DNA of 64,000 nucleotides from Platanthera guangdongensis (Eukaryota > Streptophyta > Magnoliopsida > Asparagales > Orchidaceae), in assembly GCA_039583875.1 (NCBI GenBank), contig CM077151.1, forward strand, positions 119,265,519 through 119,329,518, read 5' to 3'. Below are positions 43,985 through 56,893 of the stretch, piece by piece (the stretch's first letter is position 1; every line of letters begins with the position of its first letter). The notes under the pieces were generated by a model, which was given only the letters and a program-made list of their open reading frames with translations, ran no database searches and was not told the origin of the DNA. The position numbers and the translations under genes were made by a program.

Positions 43985-44562
43985 TGTTGGGTCTATTTAT
44001 CCCAATATCCCAGATTTGTATGAAGTCAAATAGGTCAATGACACACACACACATAATATATTTGATTTGTGCTTTAGTTCATGCATGCAGGGTGTCCATG
44101 ATTGGACGAGTAAAGAAATCAGGATACAATATTCATCGAACTTTGCTCGAAGTTCACCGAGCTCAGGTTACAGTTCGTCAAGCTCAGCCCAACGCTTGTC
44201 CAGCTAAAGCAAGAGAAAAAATTGACTAAGGCAAAAAAAGGTGAGTGCACTGAGAAGATCAAAGTTCGTTGAGATTAGGTTGCGGTTCGTCAAGTTGTGC
44301 TCAAAGCTTGTCAAGTTAAATCTAGAAAATCTGTCTAAGGCATATGCGCTGACTCCGCTGAGAAGAAGGCGTTGACACCGCTGAGACAGCTGAGATAGCT
44401 GGGAAGATAACATTGAGACAGCTGAACACAACTGAGAAGATGGCATTAAGACAACTGTGTCATTTGAGAAGATGGCACTGAGACAGCTGGGACAGCTGAG
44501 AAGATGGCGTTGAGATAACTGAGACAGCAGAGACAAAGTGAGCTGGAAACTTTCTAAGTCCA

Positions 44563-44710
44563 GAAGCGTTGAGTGAAGCAAGTTCACTCAACGCTTCTAA
44601 ATAAAGTAGGAAGCGCTGAGATAGTCAAGAGGCAAATAGCTAAGAACAACATTAACTGGAATTTTTCTAAGTATAGAAGCGTTGCGTGAAGCAGGTTCAC
44701 TCAACGCTTC
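44563..44710. repeat. Two long perfect or near-perfect hairpins in the A2 LTR
   Basis: GAAGCGTTGAGTGAA (44563-44577) and TTCACTCAACGCTTC (44583-44597) are exact complements around the loop GCAAG. A second copy at 44676-44710 has one arm mismatch (GTTGCGTG). They match the core of the A1 array but with arms of 15 bases, and each is preceded by 'tttctaagt.cagaag' text, so the unit is about 113 bases, the same period as in A1. Confidence 0.9.
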
Positions 44711-45980
44711 TAATGAAGAGGAGTGCGCTGAAACCAACAATTGTCTCAGCTGATAAATGAAAAACCACTGAGACCGCTGAGACAAATCCGCTGAGACAGT
44801 TAAAGTACAAAAACCGCTGAGACACCAGATAAGAGGAAAGCGCTGAGACAAAGGCTTGTCTCAGCTCATAATGGAAAAATGCTGAGACCGCTTAGACCGC
44901 TGAGACAAAACCACTGAGACAAAGCCAGGAAATTTTCTAAGTTCAGAAGCACTGAGAGCCAAGGCTGATGGCGTTGAGAGTCTCAACATCACTCAACGCT
45001 TAATGGGATTCAAAAAATTTTCTCAGTCCAGATGTTGATGGGTTGATGTCAACAAAGTCAAATCTGCAGAAAGCCGTTGTGGGAAATCTGCTACAGTGCT
45101 GATAGACATTTTTTTCCTTTTCTGATGGAGTTGGAACTCACAAATCCTTGGTGGGCCCACATACTATGTTGTCGTTAATTCAAATCAATGCATATAAAAG
45201 GGGAAACATTAATGGGTTAGGGTTAACGAATCCAAGAAATAGAAAGAGAAACTGAAAGAGGCGGATGGACATTTATTCCGATCAAGCTTGAAAGTTGAAG
45301 TCCAACCAAGATAGCCTGAAGACAAGAAAGGATAGCTGACGCTCTTCAAGCTCATCAAGGGTGTTCTATACAGAATAGTTAGCTGATTCATCTCTCAGCA
45401 AGGGGGAAGCTACTCATCAGTGCAGCAGTAACAAGTGATAGCTATAGAAGAAGGCTGATTCCTTCTACAGCATGTGAGCTGGACTGAAATCTACTCCGTC
45501 CAGCAAAGTTGACTCGGAGAAATTTCTTTGAGTCTGTTATTTTATTTTCTTCAACTCTTTATTCATTTCTTGTAGGATTCAAGTTTCTTGAATCTAAGTG
45601 TAGGACACTTTGTGCCTGAGCTGTAGGTAACAAATTTGTCACAGAGGTAGCTGCCTGGAGGGGAACTGAGGTAGGATCCAAGTGAGGATATGAGTTATAG
45701 GGCTTAAGTGCCCGAGGTAGGAGAGTGCTTCTCTCTGAGTGTAGGGCCTTGAGGTAGGTGACAAGCTTGTCACTGACCTGTAGGTGCCTGGAGGGGCATT
45801 GAGGTAGGTACCTGGAGGTGTACAGAATTGTAGGAGTGCTGCAGCACTTTAGAGAGTAGGGCCTTGTGCCTGAAGTTGTATGGCTGAAAATCCTGAGTTG
45901 TATGCCTTAGAGATAAGGCTGAGGTAGGTGGCTTGCGGGTCACTGAGTGTAGGAGCACTGTAGAGCTCTGAGGTAGGATC

Positions 45981-47256
45981 TGTAACACCCCCTATCCGTC
46001 GCATAGCATATAGCAGTAGGTCTGGCCGGGGCCCGACGCCATATACCACAGATAGACCGGGTGGTTACTCAATGGAAACCATCCAACCAATCATAACATC
46101 CTACACAGAGCATTCTAGCAGAAACAGTTTTAAAAGTTGTAATTAAAAGAACCCAGCATAAAAGCATGAATGTCCACTAACAAGCCAAATAGGAATGAAG
46201 TACATACACAAGTACTGGCCTTAAGGCCTTACAAATGGTTTACTTTTATTACATGTTTTTCATACCACGGCACGCAGGCCGGTCATACATGAACAAAAGC
46301 AAGTAAACACTTCAATTTGGCCTTCGAGGGCCGGCTTCGGAATTTAGGCTTTAGCCCACTATTGACCGCTTGGTCCAGCAACACCTGCAAGCACAATCCA
46401 CCGTGCAGTGGCAAACAAAAGCAACGGTCAGCAATGCTGACCAAATTATAACCATCACGCCCCCAATTCGGGGCGGCGATGCTCCTTCCCTGCACTTATT
46501 ATCATAACCAAGCAGTGTATAAATATACATTTCATCACAGGCGTAGGCTCACACGGCCACACACCCCATGCACTCAGGGCACATTCTCGGTGAATCGGCC
46601 AATGTCACGTCAATTTAAGCCATCGACATTCCGATCACACCACCGCCACGTTGATGGCCAAACTATGAGCAATTTGTCTTCCTGGCATGGGTCACGTCAA
46701 TTTAAGCCATCGACCGCCAAAGACCCTCATCTATGCCAACGGCTCTAACCGAACAACATAGAGCGGGTACGGTTCCATCTAACTCGTGCTCACATCGCAA
46801 TGACAATTTAAGCCATATGCGCGGGTCAAACTACTCCTGTGTCCCGTTTCCATCACAGTTCACATAACCCGGTTATGTTCAAGTTGGCTCCCAGGACACC
46901 AAGTTGGCAAGATCTCGCATCCGCCTAGTTTTTCGGGTGCACCCTAGGGTTAATCCCCAAGGCTCCCTGTTGCAATCTACCACGTAGAAAACCCAAAAAA
47001 CAAACATTCGCATATAGTCTTCTCCGGCGTTTATGTAATGCAACATCACCGATCTAGACCAACATGTCCGGGTAGGCTTCACACATCATGCCTATGTCCG
47101 TTCTCGTTTACGGACTCTATACAACGGGGACTATTCATGTCTACCCGAAGGAACACCTCAAACTCAATGCAAGCTCGCGGATAGCGTTACCTCTGACAAA
47201 TTCCAAATTTGGTACAGATCGTCACCCGTCGCACTTTTGAGTTTCGGGGCGTTACA
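45981..47256 (-). mobile_element. Solo gypsy LTR in the A2 5' LTR
   Basis: A 1276-bp unit starting TGTAACACCCCC and ending TTCGGGGCGTTACA, flanked by GGATC at 45976-45980 and 47257-47261. It is the same family as the LTRs of gypsy C in reverse orientation, with matching 'ggccggcatacatg'-type text, CCTTCCCTGCAC, 'cagggcacattctcggtgaa' and 'ttgagtttcggggcg'. It lacks about 900 bases of the palindrome-rich first part present in the 2192-bp LTRs (compare 53200-54080). No internal domain, so a solo LTR. Confidence 0.92.
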
Positions 47257-47681
47257 GGATCATTTGGGATCTGATGTTGGGCTATCCTCCGAGCCTGAGT
47301 GTAGGGCTTAACAGCCTAAGGTATGTGGTCTGCTGGCCACTGAGTGTACGACCTTATGGATGAGTAGTGAGTCTTGGACGAGTCTTAAAGATCCTGCGAG
47401 ATTTGAGGTGTAAGCTCTTAGAAGCAGTTTGGAGAATTTGTGCTGAGTCCAACAAATAAGCTTGGATATGTGGAGAGGGAAAGTGGATGTACCCAATTGG
47501 GGAACCAGTATAAATTATGTTGTTTGCTGTGTTTGCATGTTTCTCTTTTGATTGCAGGACTTAAGGACAAGCTCTTGTTAGCTTACTTTGAAAACAACAA
47601 AAGATACATTAAAATCTCAAAGACCTATTCACCCCCCCCCCCTTAGGTGATTAGTTAACCTAAAGTTAAATAACTTTAAAG

Positions 47682-47691
47682 TGGTATCAAA
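47682..47691 (+). promoter_or_regulatory. Primer-binding site of copia A2
   Basis: TGGTATCAAA, one mismatch from the usual initiator tRNA-Met complement, immediately inside the LTR end; AGGGAGGTTG follows as in A1. The leader to 47757 has no gene. Confidence 0.75.
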
Positions 47692-47757
47692 GGGAGGTTG
47701 ACTCAAAAAAGGTTTAACAATTTGAGTATACCTCTAATGTTATCTTAAAGATAAGAA

Positions 47758-50109
47758 ATGGGGTCTGGTGTGAACTACATGGAATAAGGAGCCATGATGT
47801 TGTCAATCTGCAGAAAGGAAGGGTTTGTGCTTTGGAAGGAAAGGGTCAGGATGTTCATGGATGCTGCTGACCCTAGGATCTTCATCACAGTCAAAGAGAG
47901 ACCCTTCATCCCCATGATGATCTAAGTTCTGGATGCCAACATCCAACCTTCTAAATCATATGAGAAAATTAACAAGGATGAGCTCCTCCTTGCCTCCATG
48001 GACAAGAGTGCTCAAAATATCATTGCTAGTGCTGTAGATGATCCTACATTCCAGAATTTGGTGCAATGCAAGACCTCCAAGGAGATGTGGGACACCCTAG
48101 TGGTGTTCATGGATGGTTCAGAAGAGGTGAGGGATGACAGGAAATTCATGCTCAACCAGGAGTATGAGGACTTCAGACAAGGAAAGTCTGAGGGCATTGC
48201 TGAAAGTTTTGAAAGATTTTTCAGAACTGTTAATGAACTGGGAACTTATGGAAGAGTCTTTAGCACATATGAGCTAAATGACAAATTTCTCCGGTCCCTC
48301 ACCAAGGATTGGGACACAAAGATCTGTGTCATCGGGGAGATGAGCAGACTAGCAGAGACACCACCTCCAACCCTATTTGGAAATCTACTATCCTATGAGA
48401 TGCAGCTTGCTATAAGGAAGGAAGAAGAAGAGATGACCAGCAAGCCACAGAGCAAGGAGAAATCTGTTGCTTTCAAAGCTGATGCTTCAACCTGGAGCAT
48501 AAGGAAGATCTCTCCAGTGAAGAGAACTGTTGTGTCAGAATCCAAGAGCTCTAGGTCCAGCTCATCTGACAGCCATACATTTGATGAGGACCTTGCAGCC
48601 TTCTCCAGGCACTTTCAGAAATTAATGAAAAAGGTGCATTGGAAGAACAGAAGGCCTTCTTCCTCCTCTCAGCACAAAAGAAAATCCTATAAGGAGGACA
48701 TGTATGCTCCTAACTATAATAAACAATCTTCCTCTAACATTATTTGTTTTTGCTGCAGCAAACCTGGGCAGGTAATTGCTGACTACCCAATAAAGAGGAA
48801 TGAAGAAAGAGTGAAGAAGCACCACAAGGGAAAGAAGATAGAGAAGTCGCTAGTGGCTAAGAAAGAGAAGACCTGGTCTGACTCTTCCTCTGATTCAGAC
48901 AGTGAAGAATATGAAGCCTACATTGGGCTTATTTTTGTTGTTGAAGAAGAGTTCCCTGCTGCTAGAATAGGGATCAGGGCCCCTCTGTCGCACCCAGATA
49001 GTGACTCAGAGATGGATGAAGATGAAGAAGGAGATACTCAGTGCCATGGACTAATTGCAATGACAGATGAAGAAAGCAGCCAGGATCAGCCTGGTCAGTC
49101 TCAGGGACATGCTAAACCACATTCTTTTATTTCTAGTCATGAGGCTGACTCAGTATCTGAATCTCAATCATAAAGAAATGAAGGGAATTCAGAGTCTGAG
49201 GATGATGTAAACTCCATAATTGCCAAGTATGGAGAACTTCTTGATGCCTTCAAGAAATGCAAGCTACTTGCAAAGAGGCAGGCAAAAGAGATTCTTAGTC
49301 TGAAAAGCAAGATTGAAGTTCAAGAAAAGGCCCTCACTGACATGGCTGCACATGCAGGCCAACTCAAGGAAATCATTGACAGTGAGTCTGTGGTAAGAGT
49401 CTCAAATGAGAAAATTATCCAGAAACTTAACAATGATCTCTTAAATGAGAAATTATTGGTGACAGAATTTTCTAAGTCAAGCACTGTGCTACCCTTAATT
49501 GATACCCACCTTACCCAAGCTGGTAAGAAAGGGTTGGGATTTAAGGGACCTGCTAGACATTCCAATCCAAGAGCAAAGGGAAAAGGGAAGGCACTTGTTG
49601 TGTCTCTAGCCTCACTGCCTCAAATTTCTTTTCAAAGAGTATTATTACCTTCTAACAGGTATGACCATGAAAGTTGTTATGGTCACTGGGAGAATGGCAG
49701 ATCAACTAGTATGGACCAATGTGGCCCCAGCCATGGTTGAAGGTATAGCCATGTGAAAGCCTTTAAGGATGCCCATGAGGAAATCCAAATGTCCCAACCT
49801 GGACCATTTGTTTTTGGTGCCCCAACCATAAAACTCAAAGATATTGCTGCTTCCAAAAATCTAAATCATATAGCAAAAGTTGTGACTCAAGGAGAGTTTT
49901 CTGGCAGGGCTGGAATGGCCATCTCAGATGCTATCAGATGCATGTTAGCTGAAAAGAGACATGCAGTTGGTGGTTCTCAGAGATGGCCAACACAGCCAGC
50001 TGAAAGACAGTCCTTCAGTCAAATTGCTGCTGAAAGAAGGCAGAAGTTTAGTGCAGCACATCTCCCCACTGTTCAGGAAGCATTACAGTCAAATGCTAAT
50101 CCAAAATAG
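47758..50109 (+). pseudogene. gag: Copia A2 gag (long, Sirevirus type)
   Basis: The ATG at 47758 opens a frame with stops at 47785-47787 and 47923-47925. The longest open part is 47998-49173 (391 codons): UBN2-like gag body ('FQNLVQCKTSKEMWDTLVV', 'RFFRTVNELGTYGRVFSTYE', 'LTKDWDTKICVIGEMSRLAE'), Ser/Lys-rich linker and a zinc-knuckle remnant 'CFCCSKPGQVIADY', with His and the last Cys replaced. After the stop at 49171 the same frame continues through an acidic stretch and a coiled-coil-like segment ('EILSLKSKIEVQEKALTDM'), then 'FGAPTIKLKDIAASKNL' to 50107. Gag would assemble the particle; this copy is dead. It is about 780 codons long, typical of long Sirevirus gag. Confidence 0.85.
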
Positions 50110-53100
50110 AAAAGGAGATATAATATCTATGAGTTCTGGTGTTATGGCAAAGTCAGCCACTATGCTGTGGTTTGCTGGCACAATCCCTCAGTGTCCAGAG
50201 GTTGCCAACCTGTCAGGAATTATGCAGGAAGGCAGGGTTATTTCAAGGCTAATGTAAACCTAAGACCCAACAGAAATTGGGGTCCTAAGGTAAGGTGACT
50301 TGCATTCTTTTCAGGTTAGTTCAAGTACCAAATCCCCTAAATGGTACTTGAACAGTGGATGTTCTAGGTGTATGACTGGAGCAAAGGAGCTATTGAAGGA
50401 GTAGACTCCAGTAAAGAATCGACTCAAGCTCATTTTTGAAGGCTTAGACAAGGGGATAACCAGAGGCTATGGTAACATCTTAAATGGCATAATCACCATA
50501 ACAAAGGTGGCTTATATGGAGGGGTTGCAACACAACCTCATAATCATAAGCCAACTATGTGATATTGGTTATGACATTTCCTTCCACAAGTATAAGTGCC
50601 ACATCAAGAGGTTAAGTGACCAAAGTGTCATCTTAATAGGCACTAGGAGTGGGAATGTTTATTGCTTGAAGTTTTCTTGTCTAGAAAATAGTTCCCCTAT
50701 ATACCTATTTATAGATAAGAAAGTCTCATATTATGTCCAGTGGCACAAGGGGATGGATCATCTGAATTATAAGACCATTGATAAGCTCTTTAGTGATGAG
50801 CTTGTTAGGAATGGTCCCAAAAAAATGCTCCAAGGAGGGTATCTGTGTTGCATGCCAAAAGGGTAAGCAGACTAAGACATCTTTCAAGAGCATTGGGGCC
50901 ATGGACTATGTGAGATGCTTGTATATCCTGTATGTATACTTGTTTGGTCCTATTCCTGTTCATAGTCTAGGTAGGAAGGTCTACACCCTTATAGTGGTTG
51001 ATGACTATTCCAGATTTACTTGGTTGTTCTTCCTTAGAAGAAAGGATGAAACCCTTGAAGTCTTCAAAAATTTTGTCAGGCAAATTCAGAATGAGCTTGC
51101 ATGCTTTGTGGTCAGAATGAGAATTGACCATGAAACTGAGTTTCAGTCTGCTGTTATGACTACATTCTGTGAAGAGCAAGGGATTCATCAAGAGTTCTCC
51201 TCTCCAAGAACACCCCACCAAAATGGGTTAGCTGAGAGGAAAAACAGGACTCTCATAGAAGTTGGGAGAACACTATTGAGTGACACTTCTCTACCTGAAT
51301 ATTTCTGGGCTAAGGTAGTTAACACTGCATGTCATGTGCTCAATAGGGATTCTATCACCAAAGGGCATAAGAAGACTCCCTATGAGATCTTGAGGGGCAA
51401 AAAATTAAATATTTCCTACTTCAGGATCTTTGGTTGCAAGTGTTTCACCCTGGATAATGGTAAGTCAAAGATGACTAAGTTTGCTGCCAAATCCCATGAG
51501 GGGATATTTGTTGGGTATAACAATAATAGTATGACATATAGAGTCTATAACTTGACAAATGAAGTTGTAGAAGAGTCTGTCCACGTAGTGTTTGATGAGT
51601 CATGCATGATTGACAGTGAGCTATCAACCTCTTTGCCTCGCTTTGCAGGAACAATTGTCATGATGGAAAATCTCTCCATTAAAGATAATGACCCAACTTT
51701 GCAAGAAGATTATGGTGAGGGTTGCTATCCAGAGGAAGCGCATGGCAGTCAAGCTGGAAATGAAGACCAACCTGCTGTAGAAAATGATATTCAGCAGGAA
51801 GCAGTCAGAATACCCCCAGCAATGAAATATCTCGGAGATCATCCTCTAGAGCAGATAAGAGGTGAGGCTAGCCATGGTGTATAAAGCAGAAGCAGGAGTC
51901 TCAACACAACACTATATTCCAGCTTCCTGTCACAGGAAGAGCCCAAGAAATTTGAAGAAGCAAATCAAGATCCATTTTGAATTGGTGCAATGCAGGAAGA
52001 ACTGAACTAGTTCAAAAGATGCAAGGTCTGGAAGCTTGTTCCCAGACCAAATGGACTCAATGTCATTGGAGTCAAGTGGATTTTCAGGAATAAACATGTT
52101 GAAAATGGCATTATAATCAAGAATAAAGCTAGACTGGTGGCCAAAGGGTATAGACAGGAATAAGGGACTGATTATGATCAAACATTTGCCCCAGTTGTAA
52201 GGTTGGAAGCAATCAGACTATTCCTTGCATTTGCACCCTTCCAGGAATTCAAGGTATTCCAAATGGATGTCATATCATTCTTCCTGAATGAAGACTTGAA
52301 GGAAGAAGTTTATATAGAGCAGCCTCCAGGTTTTATTGACTCTAACTCTCCTACTGCTATATATTGACTTAGGAAAGCTCTTTATGGGCTTAAGCAAGCC
52401 CCAAGGGCATGGTATGAGACATTATATACCTTCCTCATTGAGAACAAATTATCAAGGGGGAAGATAGACAAGACCCTATTCCTAAGGGAATCTAAGTGCA
52501 AGATCATCCTAGACTAGATTTATGTTGATGACATAATATTTGGCTTTACAGATGACAACCTCTGTTGGAAGTTTGAAAAACTTATGCAGGGGAAGTTTGA
52601 GATGAGTAGTATGGGTGAATTAAAGTTTTTCTTGGGTCTCCAAGTAAAAAAGACTGATGATGGACTATCCATATCCCAGTCAAAATTCACCAGTGAGATA
52701 ATCAAGAAATATGGCACGGAGAATGCTTCCACTATAAGAACTCCCATAAGCTCAAGTATGCCTATAGGCAAAGATGATCCAGGGAAGTCTGTTGAACAAA
52801 CTCTATATAGAGGTATAGTTGGCTCTCTTCTCTACCTCACAGCAAGTAGGCCTGCCATTATTTATGCAACATGTGTATGTGCTACGTATCAGGCTGCCCT
52901 AAAGAGTCTCACTATACTGTTGTGAAAAGAATCATGAGGTATCTTAAGGCACCCCAGATCTTGGCCTATGGTACCCCGAGAATGGGGAATTTGAACTAAC
53001 TGGCTATTTAGATGGAGATTTTGCAGACTGCAAGGAGGACAGGAAGAATACTTCAGGCTCCTTTAAACTTCTAGGTGGAAGACTTATCTCTTGAAGCAGA

Positions 53101-53144
53101 AAGAAACACACAAGTGTAGCAATCGAAACAACAGAGTCAGAGTA
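50110..53144 (+). pseudogene. pol: Copia A2 pol: protease, integrase, reverse transcriptase (5' part)
   Basis: A zinc-knuckle-like 'VSHYAVVCW' is followed near 50340 by the protease site 'WYLNSGCSRCMTG', where the catalytic Asp is Asn. 50507-50866 gives the pre-integrase region ('QHNLIIISQLCDIGYDISFHK', 'HKGMDHLNY'). 50778-51884 gives the integrase core ('VVDDYSRFTWLFFL', 'RIDHETEF', 'GLAERKNRTL'; Asp, Asp and Glu present). Reverse transcriptase 51960-52925 has many stops but keeps 'ELKFFLGLQVKKTDDGLSISQ' and 'LTASRPAIIYATCV'. RNase H begins at about 52990 and is cut at 53144, within its 'ETTESEY' motif, by gypsy C (target TATTT, 53145-53149). Confidence 0.88.
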
Positions 53145-53149
53145 TATTT

Positions 53150-55341
53150 TTTAACGCCTCGAAACTCAAAAGAGTGACGGGAGGGGTTCTGCGACAAATT
53201 TGGAATCTGGCAGGGGGCACACGGCATGAGACACGGGCGTGTCCCAGGGCGTGTCAGGCTGGAGTCGACGATTTGGTTGCGAGGTCGACGATTTTGGAGT
53301 CGACGATCGTCGAGCAGAGAACACGGTCTGAGACACGGGCGTGTCTCAAGGAGTGTCGAGCCCGTGTCGACGATCGGCCCGGGGAGTCGACGAATTTCGC
53401 TCAATGATGTGTCGAGATAAGACACACGGCCTAGGACACGGGCGTGTCCAAGGCCCTATCGTATGGTCGATGAACTTCACTCGACGAAGTGTCGAGACCG
53501 TGAACACGGCCTAGCGCCCAGGCGGGTTCGAGTAGACACAGGTTAGGACACGGGCGTGTGCAATACCCGTGTGAGTCTCGGGTTGTTTTCGGGGCTGTGT
53601 CGATGGAGGCACACGGCCAACCACACGGCCGTGTCTGTTGGAACACGGGAGTGTCAGGTCGAACACGGGCGTGTTGGATGCCCGTGTGTTGTTCCAGGTG
53701 CGTCGATTTTGACGGCGAATGGGGGACACAGCACTGGACACGAGCGTGTGTCAGGCCGTGTTCGGCCCAAGTATTACTTTTCAGGACCGAATCAAGGCCG
53801 TTAGTTTCTTTAATTTGGGATCCAACGGCTGGGGGTTATTCCTGATGGGATATACACGGGATTGGACCTTTGAAACCCTCATTCTTACTTGAGTGGTTCT
53901 CTTTCTGAGTCAAGAGAGAGGTGAGAGCAAATGAGGAAGAAGAAGCTAGATCCGGCCATTGGAGGAGCTTCGAAGCTCCAAATCGCGAGCCGACTTCGGA
54001 TCTACGGAGGTAAAGAGAGTGCGGTGCTTTTCATCCGCTTATATTTCCATGGCGCCAAGGAAGAACGTTACGGTAACGGTTCTCTACTTGAGCATGTGAA
54101 GCTCTACTTCTTTTGCAAAAGGGAAGCCCGCTCTCGCGAGTTTGCGGTGAGTTTGAGGAATTCCTTCGGGTAGACATGAATAGTCCCCGTTGTGTAGAGT
54201 CCGTAAGCGAGAATGGACATAGGCATGATGTGTGAAGACTACCCGGACTTGTTGGTCTGGATCGGTGATGTTGTATTGCATAAATGCCGGAGAAGGCTCC
54301 GTGCGATTGTTTATTTTTCGGGTTTTCTACGTGGTAGATTGCAACAGGGAGCCTTGGGGATTAACCCAAAGGTGCACCCGGAAAACTGGGCAGATACGTG
54401 ATCTTGCCAACTTGGAGGCCTGAGAGCCAACTTGAACATAACCGAGTTATGTGAAATGTGTGACGGAAACGGGACTCGGGAGAAGTTTGACCTGCGTATA
54501 TGGTTTAAATTACCGTTGCGATGTGAGCACGGGTTAGATGGAACCATACCCGTTCTATGTCGTTCGGTTAAAGAGACCTAAGGTTACGTGGCACTTGCCG
54601 TTGGCATAGATGAGGGTCTTCGGCGGTCTATGGTTTTAATTACCGTGACCCATGCCGGGAAGACAAATTGCTCATTATTTGGTCGTCCAATGGGACGGTG
54701 GTGAGTCGACAGACTTAGACTGTGTTCACCAAGAATGTTCCCTGAGTGCACGGGGTGTGTGGCCGTGTGAGCCTACGCCTGTGATGAAATGAATATTTAT
54801 AGACTGCTCTCTTATGCTAATAAAATGCAGGGAAGGAGCATCGCCGCCCCGAGTTGGGGGTGGGATCGTTATAATTTGGTCAGCATTGTTGACCGTTGAT
54901 TTTGTTTGCCACCATGTGGTGGTTTGTTGCTTGCAGGTGCTGCTGGACCAAGCAGTCAATAGCGGGCTAAAGCCCAAATTGCGAAGCCGGCCCTCGAAGG
55001 CCTAATTGGAGTGTTTACTGCTTTTATTCTTGTATGACCGGCCTGCGTGCCGTGATTTGCAAATCATGTAATATTAAGTAAACAATTTTGTAAGGCCTTA
55101 AGGCCAGTACTTGTGTATGTACTACATTCCTATTTGATATATTTAGTGGACATTCGTGCTCTTTGTGCTTGGTTCTTTAATTGCAACTTATAAAACTGCT
55201 TCCGCTAGAATGCTCTGTGTAGGACGTTGGATTGATTGGATGGTTTCCATTGAGTAACCACCCGGTATGTCTGTAGTATATGGCGTCGGGCCCTGGCCGG
55301 ACCTACTGCTATATGCTATGCGACGGATAGGGGGTGTTACA
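53150..55341 (+). mobile_element. 5' LTR of gypsy C
   Basis: It carries an array of 'acacgggcgtgtc' and 'tcgacgatcgtcga' palindromes at 53219-53780, then AT-richer sequence with the family landmarks near 54820-55040 (GCAGGGAAGG, GGTCAGC..GACC, GGCCTGCGTGCCG), ending GGGGGTGTTACA. The leader 55342-55567 follows, with the primer site and no gene. Confidence 0.92.
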
Positions 55342-55567
55342 ATTTGATATCAGACTACTGGTTTCAGTCCGGCTTAAAATGAATTCGTGGATGAATTCTT
55401 TTTAAGGGGTGGTGAGCACATGTGTGTGCGTCATCGTTATAACAACAAAAGAACCTATGAATGTCCACTTAGGAATGAAAATACACGTGTTTGGGGAACC
55501 TGCGTGTTCCTATAATTGCTGTTTGCAATTTTATTTGTTTGCTTAACGGTGATTTGTACCACTATAG

Positions 55568-56466
55568 GTGACCGGAAGCGGTGCTGGACCGCCAGAATGT
55601 CCGGTTTTTGAGGAGTATAGTGCGCCCGTTGAGGTGTTTGAGACCCCTCCTTCGTATGAAACCGTAAGAAAGATCGTTGAAGCGGTGTTCGCTGTGACGG
55701 GTGCACAGCTTGGAAGAAATGTACAACCCTGCGCCCCTGTTGTGGCTTCAACGCCTGTTGGCGTGATGGAGCAGATGACTTTTGTTAGACCATCGGGGCA
55801 GCAACTGAATATGCATTTAGTGCAGGGAGCGCACACAGTTGAGGAATATTTGCAAGCATTTCTTATGATAAGCCGCTACCCATGTTTCGAGTTGGATAAT
55901 GAGCAAGCTACAATTGATTATTTTATAATGGCTTGCGCGCCGAGTTACGAGTTCTACTGCTAGGACCAAAGTTTTTGGGATTCCGAGCCTTGGTGGAATC
56001 AACTAGATCTTTGGAGGCAGATTTGAGGAAGACTGTCTCGATGCCAGCGACCATGGTATCGAACTATACAAGCCCCATAAGAGTTCCATCCGGCGGAATG
56101 CTGGAGAGAGGGGCTACGACATCGACTAGCAAAGCTACTTACACATGTTTTACTTTGGAAAGAAAGGGCACTTTGCCGAGACTATTGGAAAGGTGCTCAG
56201 AAGGCCAAGAAAGCTATGTCAGGAGCAGTCGAGGACTTTAGTGCAAAGGAGACGGCATTCAAAGTGTCGAACACCTCAAAGTCTGTATATCGAAAATGGT
56301 ATAAGAAGGCTAGGACTTTGGGTCTAGTCCCTCCTTTTGGTGCTTCGGGGGCAACTACAGGCCAAACCCTGGGCACATGTTTCAACTGTGGGGAGCCGGG
56401 GCATTATGCCCGTCAGTGCCTAAATCCCTGGAGGAAGCACGCCGTCGTGAGGACAGGTATGATTTA
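55568..56466 (+). pseudogene. gag: Gypsy C gag
   Basis: The open frame at 55568-55963 begins with a GTG codon, so the true start is uncertain or lost. It includes 'HTVEEYLQAFLMISRYPCFEL', resembling the helical gag core of chromodomain gypsy elements. A shift near 55960 leads to 55933-56241 and then to a third frame, where an intact CCHC zinc knuckle 'CFNCGEPGHYARQC' lies near 56380-56421. Compared with usual gag (350-450 residues), central parts are missing. Non-functional. Confidence 0.8.
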
Positions 56467-56893
56467 AAGATAGTTTTGCCTTAAATACTTGTTTCCCTTG
56501 TGCATGTTAGCTTAGAACTACTTGTGCTAAGCTTTTTTCTGATTTTAGTGTTCTGGCGAGAGCACCGTTCGTTTAGGGAGCTACGCATACCTTTATTTAG
56601 GAATTATATTACGCGTCGGAGTACCTCCTTCGATGATAAGAGACAAATTGGATGTGTTATGGTCCAATGGTGCTCATGTGCGCGGGTAGTATTAGTTGCG
56701 CTTAGGTTTGTATTGGGAGTCAGGAGTTCCATTTGCTAACGTCTCTACCGCCGCTGGAGGGGTTCGACGTAATAATTTGGCCTGGACTGGCTCTCGCAGC
56801 GGCAAGCCTATATCGATTGCGGTAGTAAGGAAGTCAAGCTGGGAGCAAGTCGTGAGACGACTTTCACGGGCTTGAAGGGGGTCGAGCAATACG
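56467..56893 (+). pseudogene. Degraded gag-pol junction of gypsy C (protease region)
   Basis: The protease would lie here, but I find no DTGA/DSGA-type motif in any plus frame. Broken text such as 'RLDVLWSNGAHVRG' (near 56640) and 'SWEQVVRRLS' suggests the later part of the protease domain survives in pieces. A deletion of the catalytic part is the simplest explanation. Confidence 0.5.

Larger units (their letters stand above)
43985..47679 (+). mobile_element. 5' LTR of copia A2 (interrupted by a solo LTR)
   Basis: It starts TGTTGGGTCTATTTATCCC; the same start occurs at 62817 and 63959. It ends near 47679 (ACTTTAA) before TGGTATCAAA. Net length without the solo LTR and its duplication is about 2.4 kb, as in A1. 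It includes 'gctgagacagctgagac' tandem text (44330-44540), strong hairpins (44563-44710), a TATA-like CATATAAAAGG near 45190, and a run of C at about 47630-47642. The 45600-47500 part repeats 'gaggtaggtg', 'cctggagg' and 'tgtaggg' phrases, mirroring the A1 5' LTR. Confidence 0.82.
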
